Program-made: the position numbers and the translations under genes
Source of the DNA: JAWUWD01 sp034112085
GTDB lineage: Bacteria; Bacteroidota; Bacteroidia; Cytophagales; Cyclobacteriaceae
Reading direction: 5' to 3'
Length of the DNA: 41,216 nt
Assembly (NCBI GenBank): GCA_034112085.1
Contig: JAWUWD010000058.1
Location: 1 to 41,216, forward strand
Notes under the pieces: generated by a model
The model's input: the letters and a program-made list of their open reading frames with translations, nothing else
Databases searched by the model: none
What the model was told of the DNA's origin: nothing
Shown here: positions 6,809-15,063 of the stretch, in pieces
Position numbering within the stretch: the first letter of the stretch is position 1
How the letters are laid out: every line of letters begins with the position of its first letter

Positions 6809-6833
6809 GCAGAAGGTGTTCTTCATCAACAAG
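6809..6833 (+). repeat. REP-like palindrome copy e (degenerate)
   Basis: The right part GGTGTTCTTCATCAACAAG is kept. The outer left arm has been replaced by GCAGAA, so the stem is largely lost. Confidence 0.55.
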
Positions 6834-6915
6834 CAAGTGATTTGGACCTATTACAATTTCTCCGTTACTAATACTCATCTATCCTTTCTCCATCACTCGT
6901 AAATATTTCTTTCAC
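6815..6915 (+). repeat. direct repeat unit 2
   Basis: The partner of 6659-6759. Shared blocks are GGTGTTCTTCA, ACAAGCAAG, GACCTAT, ATTTCTCC, TTACTAATACT and ATCTATCCTTTCTCCATCA. It ends 6 nt before palindrome f. Confidence 0.75.
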
Positions 6916-6920
6916 TAGCC

Positions 6921-6945
6921 CTTGTTGGTGTTCTTCACCAACAGA
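6921..6945 (+). repeat. REP-like palindrome copy f, just upstream of the RAYT gene
   Basis: CTTGTTGGTG, TTCTT, CACCAACAG with a decayed last position. Forward orientation, preceded by AGCC, ending 22 nt before the transposase start. With copy g it brackets the gene as an inverted pair. Confidence 0.8.
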
Positions 6946-6967
6946 ATGATTATTTGTATATTGATAG

Positions 6968-7495
6968 ATGTCTCCTGATCATGCTCAATTTTTCACCGCT
7001 ACCATTTTGAAGTGGAAGCCACTCCTGTTAGAAGCTAAATACAAGAATATAATTATCGAGAGTCTCGATTTTTTGGTAGCTCATAAACGTGTGAAAATTT
7101 ATGCTTTTGTGATCATGCCGAATCATATTCATCTTATTTGGCAAATTCTTGAAGACCATAAACGCGAAGATGTACAACGGGATTTTTTAAAATTCACAAG
7201 TCAGCAAATTCAGAAGGAGCTGAGAAATAATGATCCTCGATTGCACCTGCAGTTTGAAGTAAACTTAAAGGATAGGAAATATCAAATATGGCAAAGAAAT
7301 GCATTGAGTATTGACCTTTACAGCCCTCATGTGTTGGAACAAAAGCTTGATTACATTCACAACAATCCGGTTCAAAGCAAGTGGATGTTGAGTGATGATC
7401 CTACTAGTTATGAATATTCTTCGGCTAGCTATTATGAAGAAGGGGATGAAAGGTTTTCCTTTCTTTCACACTACATGGAGTATTTTGGTAATTGA
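6968..7495 (+). CDS. REP-associated tyrosine transposase (RAYT, Y1 HUH family)
   Basis: A 175-residue Y1-type transposase. The HUH nuclease motif is PNHIHLIW (H53, H55) and the catalytic tyrosine is Y129 in LDYIHNNPV. Both are diagnostic of the IS200-related RAYT branch, whose members nick single-stranded REP hairpins and are thought to spread REP sequences. The length is usual and the frame is intact, so it is probably functional. A forward palindrome lies 22 nt upstream and a reverse one 11 nt downstream, the standard REP-RAYT layout, and six more copies lie within 3 kb. RAYTs are normally single-copy domesticated genes rather than mobile insertion sequences. No partner gene is needed or seen. 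Confidence 0.92.
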   Translation: MSPDHAQFFTATILKWKPLLLEAKYKNIIIESLDFLVAHKRVKIYAFVIMPNHIHLIWQILEDHKREDVQRDFLKFTSQQIQKELRNNDPRLHLQFEVNLKDRKYQIWQRNALSIDLYSPHVLEQKLDYIHNNPVQSKWMLSDDPTSYEYSSASYYEEGDERFSFLSHYMEYFGN

Positions 7496-7506
7496 CTCAC
7501 GGTGAG

Positions 7507-7531
7507 TTTGTTGGTGAAGAACACCAACAAA
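7507..7531 (-). repeat. REP-like palindrome copy g (reverse), just downstream of the RAYT gene
   Basis: TTTGTTGGTG, AAGAA, CACCAACAAA: a perfect 10-bp stem followed by GGC, the complement of the conserved GCC head. It could also act as a transcription stop for the transposase gene. Confidence 0.85.
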
Positions 7532-7627
7532 GGCGGGAAATCAGTAATTCTAGGAATTGAGGTAAAAAATGAATTATTTTATCGTTTCAGTAGTAACTCG
7601 ACACCCAACATTTAAAATACTTAACCA

Positions 7628-8398
7628 ATGATCGAAAGCATCTTCACTTTACTCATGCTTATTTTGCTACAAGCCGTTCTTGGGTTTGACAATCTGCTAT
7701 ATATCTCTCTGGAATCTAAACGTGCTCCGATAGAGAAACAAAAATCGGTAAGAACTATAGGCATTGCCATTGCCATTGGCTTGCGTATCATTCTGCTGTA
7801 TGTTTTGGTGAACGTGATCAAGTACTTTCAAGAGACTATTTTCAAAATAGACTTAACAGGGTGGGTTTATGGATCATTCAATATCCATAGCCTGATTGTC
7901 CTCTTTGGAGGAGCGTTCATTTTGTACACGGCCATGAAAGAAATCTGGCATATGGTATATCTGGAAGAACATGAATCTGGAGAATCGAAGAAAAGCTCTG
8001 CTGGAAGTGTTATTGCGATGATTGTCGTCATGAATGTTGTTTTTTCGTTTGATTCGATATTGAGCGCGATGGCGCTTACCAATGTTTTTTGGATTATGGC
8101 TACCGCCATCATTATTAGCGGAATATTGATGATTTGGCTATCCAATAAGGTGTCCGTTTTTTTAGCGAAAAACAGGCTTTATGAAATTCTCGGGCTTTTC
8201 ATACTTTTTATAGTAGGCATCATGCTGCTTTCAGAAGGAGGACATTTGGCACATCTTAGCTTTTTTGGCAATCCAATCACGCCAATGACCAAAACCACTT
8301 TCTACTTTGTGATCGCTATTCTAGTGATCGTGGATATTGTACAGGGTAAATTCCAGAAGAAACTACTGAAGGGGAAAGAAACATTGAGGAAAGGATAA
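7628..8398 (+). CDS. TerC family integral membrane protein
   Basis: A 256-residue protein with about seven membrane helices. TerC signatures are present: LGFDNLLYISLESKRAP in the first helix and VFSFDSILSAMALT in the middle, each carrying the conserved intramembrane aspartate. The final helices are also as expected, with LLSEGGHLAH between them. TerC/Alx proteins export metal ions, mainly manganese, and were first noted in tellurite resistance. No other ter genes are close by. The 96 nt upstream, after REP copy g, show no obvious yybP-ykoY-type riboswitch. A REP-like palindrome follows 41 nt after the stop. The start is the ATG after CTTAACCA. Confidence 0.93.
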   Translation: MIESIFTLLMLILLQAVLGFDNLLYISLESKRAPIEKQKSVRTIGIAIAIGLRIILLYVLVNVIKYFQETIFKIDLTGWVYGSFNIHSLIVLFGGAFILYTAMKEIWHMVYLEEHESGESKKSSAGSVIAMIVVMNVVFSFDSILSAMALTNVFWIMATAIIISGILMIWLSNKVSVFLAKNRLYEILGLFILFIVGIMLLSEGGHLAHLSFFGNPITPMTKTTFYFVIAILVIVDIVQGKFQKKLLKGKETLRKG

Positions 8399-8439
8399 TA
8401 TCACTTTTGCCATAATGATGTAAAGGGAGCTGAGTTGGG

Positions 8440-8464
8440 TTTGTTGGTGAAGAATACCAACAAA
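8440..8464 (-). repeat. REP-like palindrome copy h (reverse)
   Basis: TTTGTTGGTG, AAGAA, TACCAACAAA: one G-T type mismatch in the stem, followed by GGC. This is the rightmost copy, between terC and the M24 peptidase gene. Confidence 0.8.
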
Positions 8465-8572
8465 GGCAGACTACCGAAAGGAATTAGGCATAGACTGAAA
8501 GCTGGACTAAACACCAATACTCAAAAAATAAATTAACTTTATGGCATTCACAGCTACCAAAAGACCATCCAA

Positions 8573-9856
8573 ATGAGCTTAAAACGAAGAGAATTTATTA
8601 ATATATCTGCTTTGGGAGCAGGAGCAACTATTCTTACTAGCGTTACATCTTGTGCCTCCGAGATTGAGACAAAAGGAGAGATTTCAGTTTTTGACAACCT
8701 CCAGTCGATGACTGGTAACGTAACTCCTATTTCTCTAGAGGAAAGAAAAAGCAGAGTAAATAAAGCGCAACTTTTAATGAAGGAAGAAGGGATGAGTGCA
8801 TTGATATTGGATGCGGGAACTTCCTTGAAATACTTTACAGGGATCAGCTGGTGGCCAAGTGAGCGACCTATGGTTGCCGTGATACCAGTTGAGGGAGAAG
8901 TGAGTTATATCTGTCCAGGTTTCGAAGAGGATCGCCTCAATGAAATTATTCAAATAGGCAAGAAAGTCTATGCGTGGCAGGAGGACGAAAGTCCTTTTAA
9001 GCAAATTGCTACGGCTATAAAAGACTTCGCAATTACAGATGGTAAAATTGGTGTTGATGAAAGGATGAGATTCTTTATTATTGACGGTATCAAGAAAGAG
9101 GCTGGGCAGCTAGACTTTGTAAGTGGTGATCCGGTGACGACTCCCTGTAGATTGATCAAATCAACGGCAGAAATTGCTTTGATGCAGACAGCCACTGATA
9201 TAACGATCGAAGCGATTAAAATAGGATTTACTAATCTCAAGGAAGGATCCAGTCCTTCGGACTTTTCTTCTGCTGTGGAGAAAGCGCATCGCAAACTTGG
9301 TGCGAGTCACTCTTTTGCTATGGCTAACTTCGGTGAAGCCTCCGCATTCCCGCATGGTAGTATCCAACCTCAAATATTGAAAAAAGGAGATGTGGTCTTG
9401 GTGGATTGTGGATGCACTGTAGAAGGTTATAATTCCGATATCAGCAGGACGATAGTATTTGGTGCAGCGCCTACTGAGCGCCAGGAAGAAATATGGAACT
9501 TAGAGAAGAAATCACAGGCTGCGGGATTTGAAGCAGCTCAAATTGGTGCCCAGTGTCAGGAAATCGATGATACTGCAAGGAAAGTTCTGACAGATGCAGG
9601 TTTCGGTCCTGATTACAAATTACCTGGATTACCACACCGAACAGGTCATGGGATCGGTATGGATGGGCATGAGTGGGGGAATGCTGTAAGAGGTAATCAA
9701 CAAATACTTGAACCTGGAATGTGTTTTAGTATCGAACCCAATATTTCGATTGTGGGAGAGTTTGGTGTGCGTCTTGAAGATTGTGTGTATATGACTGCTG
9801 AAGGACCTAAGTGGTTTTCTCAACCTAGTCCTTCTATTAGTGAACCTTTCGCCTAA
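8573..9856 (+). CDS. M24 family metallopeptidase (Xaa-Pro aminopeptidase-like), exported
   Basis: A 427-residue protein. The N-terminus KRREFINISALGAG is a twin-arginine signal and ends in a lipobox-like TSCAS, so the enzyme is probably exported folded by Tat and may be lipid-anchored. Residues about 60-190 are the creatinase-type N-terminal domain. From about 200 on is the pita-bread catalytic domain with all five metal ligands: D278 and D289 (VDCGCTVEGYNSD), H359 (HRTGHGIG), E388 (SIEPN) and E402 (RLED). It should release N-terminal residues next to proline from peptides in the periplasm. TAACTTTA, near the -7 consensus, lies about 40 nt upstream. It faces the M20 amidohydrolase tail to tail. 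Confidence 0.92.
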   Translation: MSLKRREFINISALGAGATILTSVTSCASEIETKGEISVFDNLQSMTGNVTPISLEERKSRVNKAQLLMKEEGMSALILDAGTSLKYFTGISWWPSERPMVAVIPVEGEVSYICPGFEEDRLNEIIQIGKKVYAWQEDESPFKQIATAIKDFAITDGKIGVDERMRFFIIDGIKKEAGQLDFVSGDPVTTPCRLIKSTAEIALMQTATDITIEAIKIGFTNLKEGSSPSDFSSAVEKAHRKLGASHSFAMANFGEASAFPHGSIQPQILKKGDVVLVDCGCTVEGYNSDISRTIVFGAAPTERQEEIWNLEKKSQAAGFEAAQIGAQCQEIDDTARKVLTDAGFGPDYKLPGLPHRTGHGIGMDGHEWGNAVRGNQQILEPGMCFSIEPNISIVGEFGVRLEDCVYMTAEGPKWFSQPSPSISEPFA

Positions 9857-9902
9857 CCATCAGAGAGTTTTGGTACTCAATCAACAAATGCTAAAAAGAG
9901 TA

Positions 9903-11096
9903 CTAAGATTCTCCTAATTCACGGATTGCCATAAAAGCCATCAATCCAGAACCTAGTTCTAGGGCACTTTCATCGATGTTGAAAGTAGAGGTATGAACAT
10001 AGGAAGTAATTCCTTTGGCTTCATTGCGTGTGCCAAGGCGATAGAAGCAGGCGGGCATTTGTTGCGTATAGTAAGAGAAGTCTTCTGCACCCATCCATAG
10101 ATCTAGCTCTACGATATTGTCTGCACCTACATAGTCAGTCGCATAGCTTCTGGCATTTTGGGTAAGCTCAGGATTGTTTTCTAAGTAAGGATAGCCTACT
10201 GAGATGTTGACCTCACAGGTTGCTCCCATACTGATGGCGAGATTCTCTGCCATGTGGGTGATGAGTTTGTGCGCTTCAGCGCGCCACTCTTCATCCATCG
10301 CTCTGAATGTTCCAGAGATCTTCACCTCATCTGGAATGATGTTGGTCGCACCCTTGGCTTCTACTTTCCCAAAGGAAAGCACTGAAGGTTTCTTAGGATT
10401 GCTTTTGCGACTGATGATTTGCTGCAATGCCACAATGATGTGACTTGCGATCAATACGTTGTCAGTCAATAATTCTGGAATAGCGGCATGACCACCTTGT
10501 CCTTTCACAGTCAGGTAGATCTCATCGGCACTCGCCATGTACATACCTTCTCTGAAACCGACTTTTCCGACAGGAATTAAAGGCATTACGTGCTGTCCGA
10601 AGATTTGTGTTGGTCTGGGATTCTCCAGTGCACCATCTTTGATCATCAAAGAAGCCCCACCAGGATTCTTCTCTTCACCCGGTTGGAAGATGAGTTTGAT
10701 AGTTCCTTCGAATTGGTCTCGCAGACTATGCAATATCTTGGCAGTCCCTAACAATGACGCGGTGTGAACATCATGTCCACAAGCATGCATGACACCTTCG
10801 TTCTTGGATTTATAAGGTACGTCATTGGTTTCCACAATAGGAAGAGCATCTAGATCAGCACGGAGTGCAATAATCTTCTTAGAGGGGTTCTTGCCTTCGA
10901 TGAGGACTGTAAGTCCCGTCTCAGCGACTCCTTCTTTGGGTTCGATGCCGATTTTGCGAAGTTGAGCTGCTACGTACTTAGCAGTATTGTATTCTTCGTA
11001 TGAAAGCTCAGGATTGGCATGTAAGTGCCTCCGAATATCCACTACTTCTTGGGCGTATTCATTGGCAAGTGCCTTGATCTGATCTTTCATGGACAT
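9903..11096 (-). CDS. M20 family amidohydrolase (N-acyl-amino-acid/hippurate hydrolase type)
   Basis: A 397-residue cytosolic zinc enzyme of the amidohydrolase branch of M20. It starts with RRHLHANPELSYEE, then ALRADLDALPI, the metal-binding HACGHDVH (about 104-111) and QPGEEKNPGG with the catalytic Glu-Glu pair (about 141). The lid domain GQGGHAAIPE follows, and the last ligand is in the YVHTSTFN region. These enzymes cut amide-linked acyl groups from amino acids; the exact substrate cannot be read. It begins 1 nt after the SPOR lipoprotein stop, so it is the third gene of a secA-SPOR-M20 unit. It has no signal peptide, unlike the neighbouring M24 peptidase. Confidence 0.92.
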   Translation of the reverse strand: MSMKDQIKALANEYAQEVVDIRRHLHANPELSYEEYNTAKYVAAQLRKIGIEPKEGVAETGLTVLIEGKNPSKKIIALRADLDALPIVETNDVPYKSKNEGVMHACGHDVHTASLLGTAKILHSLRDQFEGTIKLIFQPGEEKNPGGASLMIKDGALENPRPTQIFGQHVMPLIPVGKVGFREGMYMASADEIYLTVKGQGGHAAIPELLTDNVLIASHIIVALQQIISRKSNPKKPSVLSFGKVEAKGATNIIPDEVKISGTFRAMDEEWRAEAHKLITHMAENLAISMGATCEVNISVGYPYLENNPELTQNARSYATDYVGADNIVELDLWMGAEDFSYYTQQMPACFYRLGTRNEAKGITSYVHTSTFNIDESALELGSGLMAFMAIRELGES

Positions 11097-11097
11097 A

Positions 11098-11616
11098 TTA
11101 GCTCCTCTTGATTCGAAATTTCTTTAGTACGATGATGGCATTTGGAAATTCATGTAATAATCCTGCTCTTACCGTGTGCGCGTCTAGCGTGTTATAAAAC
11201 TCACCAACTTGCACTTTGAAGTTGGGTGCTTTATAGCTGACTTTTGGACGCCAGTCACTTTTGACATCTTCTAGCATTGTATGTGCTTTGCCATTTGAGA
11301 TATTGGCTACTTCCCTGCTACTTCCTGAGTAGAGTTGAACGGTATATCCACTGATATATCTCACGCCTTGACTTAAGACAGAGATACTATCTAACACAGC
11401 ATTGAGCGTGTCATTGACATGGAATGTAGGGACTATCCCTGATAAAGCAATATCAGTCACTCGCTCATCAACAACTGTGTCAGCCGTAGGATACGTTGGT
11501 CGATAAGCCGAAAGATCTTCGTAGTAATCTCCTTGGCTAGCGCCTGACTGTACTTTTGGAGTACAGCTCCAGACAGCTAAGGTGAAAATCGATATGATGA
11601 GGAGTCCTTTCTTCAT
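11098..11616 (-). CDS. lipoprotein with C-terminal SPOR domain
   Basis: I prefer the ATG at 11616 (MKKGLLIISIFTLAVWSC, 172 residues): it gives a clean lipoprotein signal with the lipid cysteine in the WSC box. An ATG at 11628 would overlap the secA stop and add MNSK. After an acidic, Tyr/Pro-rich linker, the last 80 residues (GYTVQLYSGSS ... FKVQVGEFYNTLDAHTVRAGLLHEFPNAIIV) have the SPOR pattern, a fold that binds peptidoglycan denuded of stem peptides, often at the division site. It is probably an envelope protein that marks septal wall. It is packed tightly between secA and the M20 gene and is likely translated from the same message. Confidence 0.85.
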   Translation of the reverse strand: MKKGLLIISIFTLAVWSCTPKVQSGASQGDYYEDLSAYRPTYPTADTVVDERVTDIALSGIVPTFHVNDTLNAVLDSISVLSQGVRYISGYTVQLYSGSSREVANISNGKAHTMLEDVKSDWRPKVSYKAPNFKVQVGEFYNTLDAHTVRAGLLHEFPNAIIVLKKFRIKRS

Positions 11617-11620
11617 TTTA

Positions 11621-14600
11621 CTATTCATCGATCATGACACACTTGTTCTGATCAAGATCTTGTTCTACAGTTTTGAATTTCACATCCTTCTTTACTGAAC
11701 CATCAACATATTGCACAGACACACGATCATTGCGATTGGCAACTCTTTGTGACTTGATAGGAGCGGTTTTTTCCACCTCACGTGCTGGGCCTTGAGGAGA
11801 ACTTGCTCCGCTTAGTATTGACCTAGATTCTTCCTTCTTCTCACTAAGTTGCTGTTTGCTTCGTTGTGTCCTTGCTTCGTGCAAGTCTTCAGGACGCTGA
11901 TCAGGCAAGTCAGCTTTCATTAAGAAAGAGATAGTTTCTTCATTGACTTGAGCCACAAATCTTTTGAATAGCTCGAAGCCTTCAAATTTGTAAATCAATA
12001 ATGGATCCTTCTGCTCATATACCGCATTTTGGACTGATTGCTTCAAGTCATCCATTTCACGTAAATGCTCTTTCCACTGCTGATCAATGATCGCTAAAGT
12101 GATCATTTTCTCCATAGATTTTATCAGTTCAGTGTTTTCAGTATCAACACATTTCTGAAGGTTAGCAGATACACCTATTTGCTTCTTGCCATCCGTAAAT
12201 GGTACCAAGATGTTTTCAATAGTTGCTCCTCTATTCTTATGGATGTCTTGGATGACAGGCAATGCCTTTTCGGCAGTCGCCAAATTTTTTCTTTTGTAGT
12301 TGTCGAAAGTCGCGTGATAGAGTTCTTCTGACAGCTTATCCTCTTTAGCATTGGCGAATTGCTCTTTGCTAATTTCATAATCAGTAGCTAATACACCAAG
12401 TGCAGTTAACTTGAAACTTTCATAGTTATCCCCACCTTTAGAATTGAGAACGATGTCTTCACAAGTGTCATAGATCATATTCATGATGTCAAGCTCTAGA
12501 CGCTCACCATATAGAGCGTTTCTTCTACGCTTATAGATCACCTCACGTTGGGCATTCATTACATCATCATATTCTAGTAATCTCTTACGAGTACCGAAGT
12601 TATTTTCCTCTACTTTTTTCTGTGCACGTTCGATCGATTTGGTCACCATAGAGTGAGAGATTACTTCTCCTTCTTCTAGTCCCAATCTATCCATAATCTT
12701 CGCAATACGATCAGGCATAAACATACGCATCAAGTTGTCTTCCAAAGACACAAAGAATTGGGATGAACCAACATCTCCTTGACGTCCTGCACGACCTCTT
12801 AGCTGACGATCGACACGTCTAGATTCATGCCTTTCTGTACCAATGATCGCTAGTCCACCAGAAGCCTTAGATGCTGCCGCTAGCTTAATATCAGTACCAC
12901 GACCAGCCATGTTGGTCGCAATCGTTACCGTACCAGGTTGACCAGCAACCGCTACAATATCAGCTTCTTTGGCATGTTGTTTCGCATTGAGGACTTGATG
13001 ATCCACTTTACGCATGTTCAACATCTTACTCAATAGCTCTGATATCTCAACCGAGGTAGTACCAACCAATACGGGTCTTCCTGCTTCGGTCAAAGTTTTT
13101 ATTTCATCAGCTACTGCGTTGAATTTCTCACGAACAGTTTTGAAAACCAAATCCTCACGATCATCTCTCGTGATAGGTCTGTTCGAAGGTATCTCTACCA
13201 CATCTAGTTTATAGATTTCCCAGAATTCACCTGCTTCTGTTACGGCCGTACCTGTCATACCCGCGAGCTTGTGGTACATACGGAAGTAGTTTTGAAGCGT
13301 TACTGTTGCATAAGTCTGTGTAGCATCTTCTACAGTCACATTCTCTTTGGCTTCTATCGCTTGATGGAGTCCGTCAGAATATCTTCTTCCATCCATTACA
13401 CGACCAGTTTGCTCATCGACTATTTTCACCTTGCCATCAACAAGGATATATTCTGTATCCTTTTCAAAAAGCGTGTAGGCTTTCAAAAGTTGATTCACAG
13501 CGTGAATCCTTTGAGACTTCACTGAATAGTCCTTAATGACCTCATCTTTTATTTTGACTTTTTCTTCATCGGACTTGCTTTCATCTTTTTCCAATTTGGA
13601 AATCGTATCACCGATATCTGGGAGAATAAAGAAGTTCGACTCTTGATCATCTCCGGTCAGTACATCTATCCCTTTTTCAGTAAGGTCAATGTTATTTTGT
13701 TTTTCATCAATCGTAAAGAGTAATGGTTTATCAGCCTCAGGCATCATTTTGTTGTTGTCCTGCATGTAGAAGTTTTCCGTCTTTTGCAGGAGCTGCCTTG
13801 AGCCTGATTCACTCAAATACTTAATCAAAGGTTTATGCTTTGGCAGACCTCTGAAGGCTCTGAATAGTGCTAGTCCACCATCTTCATCATTTCCTTCTTT
13901 GATCAATTTCTTAGCATCATTGAGGAATTGCGTAACTAATTTTTTCTGTGCTACTTCAAGGTTTAAGATTCTAGGCTTAAGATCGTAGAACTCATGCTCA
14001 TCTCCTTTTGGAATAGGCCCTGAGATAATCAATGGTGTTCGTGCTTCATCAACAAGTACAGAATCGACTTCATCAATCATTGCATAATGATGCTTGCGCT
14101 GTACCAAATCTTCTGGAGATCGAGACATGTTGTCCCTTAGATAATCAAATCCGAACTCGTTGTTAGTTCCGTAAGTAATATCAGCATTATAGGCATCTCT
14201 TCTTTCGTCAGAGTTAGGCTCGTGCTTGTCTACACAGTCTATGGAGATTCCGTGAAATTGGAAAATCGGTGCCATCCACTCTGAATCCCTTTTAGCCAAG
14301 TAAGTATTCACTGTTACCAAGTGAACTCCTCTTTTTGCTAAGGCATTTAGAAATGCAGGAAGCGTAGCGACCAATGTTTTACCTTCACCAGTTGCCATTT
14401 CAGCAATCTTTCCTTGGTGCAATACCATACCACCAACAAGCTGCACATCATAGTGCAACATGTCCCAAGTCACTTCATTGCCAGCAGCCATCCATTTGTT
14501 CTTCCAAACAGCTTTGTCATAACGAATTTCCACGTTATCATATTTCGCAGCCATCTGCTTGTCAAACATCGTAGCCGTCACTTCTAGCTCTTCGTTGTCT

Positions 14601-14968
14601 TTAAATCTTCTGGCTGTTTCCTTAGTGATCGCAAAAGATAAGGGTAATACGTTCAACAGGACTACTTCCAATTGTTCGTTGCGCTTTTCTTCTAGTGTGT
14701 CTATCTCAGTGAAAGTGGCTTCCTTTTCATGGATATCCATGTTAGGGTTGTCTTCAACTTTTTTATGGAGTGCTGCGATATCATCATCGATTCCTTTTAG
14801 GAATGAATTGATAGTTTCTTGAACCTCAAGTGTCTTATTTCTAAACTCATCATTGGATAGCGATGATAACTTGTCAAATTCGTCATTGATCTTCTTCACA
14901 TTAGGCATCAATAGTTTGATGTCTTTCTCCGACTTGGTGCCAAATACTTTGGCAATAAATTTCAACAT
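11621..14968 (-). CDS. secA: preprotein translocase ATPase SecA
   Basis: A 1115-residue motor that drives Sec-dependent export. Walker A is MATGEGKT (about 191-198) and Walker B is DEVD (about 299-302) with SVLVDEARTPLIISG behind it. The second nucleotide-binding fold has VGTTSVEISELLSK, TNMAGRGTDIKL and RGRAGRQGD. The length exceeds that of the roughly 900-residue E. coli protein. Extra sequence lies between the DEVD region and YSVKSQRIHAVNQLLKAY (about 330-480), as is usual in Bacteroidota. The C-terminus (ends KCVMIDE) lacks the SecB-binding CxCxSGx8CH zinc motif. A -7 box and a small inverted repeat lie upstream. The SPOR lipoprotein and M20 genes follow directly. Confidence 0.98.
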   Translation of the reverse strand: MLKFIAKVFGTKSEKDIKLLMPNVKKINDEFDKLSSLSNDEFRNKTLEVQETINSFLKGIDDDIAALHKKVEDNPNMDIHEKEATFTEIDTLEEKRNEQLEVVLLNVLPLSFAITKETARRFKDNEELEVTATMFDKQMAAKYDNVEIRYDKAVWKNKWMAAGNEVTWDMLHYDVQLVGGMVLHQGKIAEMATGEGKTLVATLPAFLNALAKRGVHLVTVNTYLAKRDSEWMAPIFQFHGISIDCVDKHEPNSDERRDAYNADITYGTNNEFGFDYLRDNMSRSPEDLVQRKHHYAMIDEVDSVLVDEARTPLIISGPIPKGDEHEFYDLKPRILNLEVAQKKLVTQFLNDAKKLIKEGNDEDGGLALFRAFRGLPKHKPLIKYLSESGSRQLLQKTENFYMQDNNKMMPEADKPLLFTIDEKQNNIDLTEKGIDVLTGDDQESNFFILPDIGDTISKLEKDESKSDEEKVKIKDEVIKDYSVKSQRIHAVNQLLKAYTLFEKDTEYILVDGKVKIVDEQTGRVMDGRRYSDGLHQAIEAKENVTVEDATQTYATVTLQNYFRMYHKLAGMTGTAVTEAGEFWEIYKLDVVEIPSNRPITRDDREDLVFKTVREKFNAVADEIKTLTEAGRPVLVGTTSVEISELLSKMLNMRKVDHQVLNAKQHAKEADIVAVAGQPGTVTIATNMAGRGTDIKLAAASKASGGLAIIGTERHESRRVDRQLRGRAGRQGDVGSSQFFVSLEDNLMRMFMPDRIAKIMDRLGLEEGEVISHSMVTKSIERAQKKVEENNFGTRKRLLEYDDVMNAQREVIYKRRRNALYGERLELDIMNMIYDTCEDIVLNSKGGDNYESFKLTALGVLATDYEISKEQFANAKEDKLSEELYHATFDNYKRKNLATAEKALPVIQDIHKNRGATIENILVPFTDGKKQIGVSANLQKCVDTENTELIKSMEKMITLAIIDQQWKEHLREMDDLKQSVQNAVYEQKDPLLIYKFEGFELFKRFVAQVNEETISFLMKADLPDQRPEDLHEARTQRSKQQLSEKKEESRSILSGASSPQGPAREVEKTAPIKSQRVANRNDRVSVQYVDGSVKKDVKFKTVEQDLDQNKCVMIDE

Positions 14969-14997
14969 GGTTTATATCTTTATTACAGGCTAATAAT

Positions 14998-15023
14998 GCT
15001 CATTCTCGTAATGAGCAAAAATA
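14998..15023 (-). promoter_or_regulatory. secA -7 box followed by a 7-bp inverted repeat
   Basis: TATTTTTG (complement 15016-15023) fits TAnnTTTG. GCTCATT (14998-15004) and AATGAGC (15010-15016) form a perfect inverted repeat around 5 nt, sharing one base with the -7 box. The start of transcription would fall inside the repeat, so it looks more like an operator than a message hairpin. No -33 TTG at the right distance was seen. Confidence 0.4.
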
Positions 15024-15063
15024 CTTTGTTTTTTGTGAATTATGTTAATTCTAGTGATCCTTT

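Larger units (their letters stand above)
6619..6967. other. non-coding REP-rich interval with tandem duplication
   Basis: No gene is visible in these 349 nt. They hold four REP-like palindromes (6653, 6783, 6809, 6921) and a roughly 100-nt direct duplication, 6659-6759 and 6815-6915, offset by 156 nt and about 80% alike by eye. The order is forward palindrome, repeat 1, reverse and forward palindromes back to back, repeat 2, forward palindrome, then the RAYT gene. Confidence 0.75.

Noticed and set aside
6619..6967. CRISPR array
   Set aside because: Repeats are palindromes in both orientations at irregular spacing with a duplicated flank, next to a RAYT and without cas genes.
7532..7627. manganese (yybP-ykoY) riboswitch before terC
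   Set aside because: The 96 nt lack the conserved loops and the expected stems; only AT-rich sequence is seen.
9857..9902. terminator between the M24 and M20 genes (TGGTACTC ... GAGTACTA)
   Set aside because: The arms are only 6-7 bp with a loop of about 19 nt and no T-run, too weak to call.
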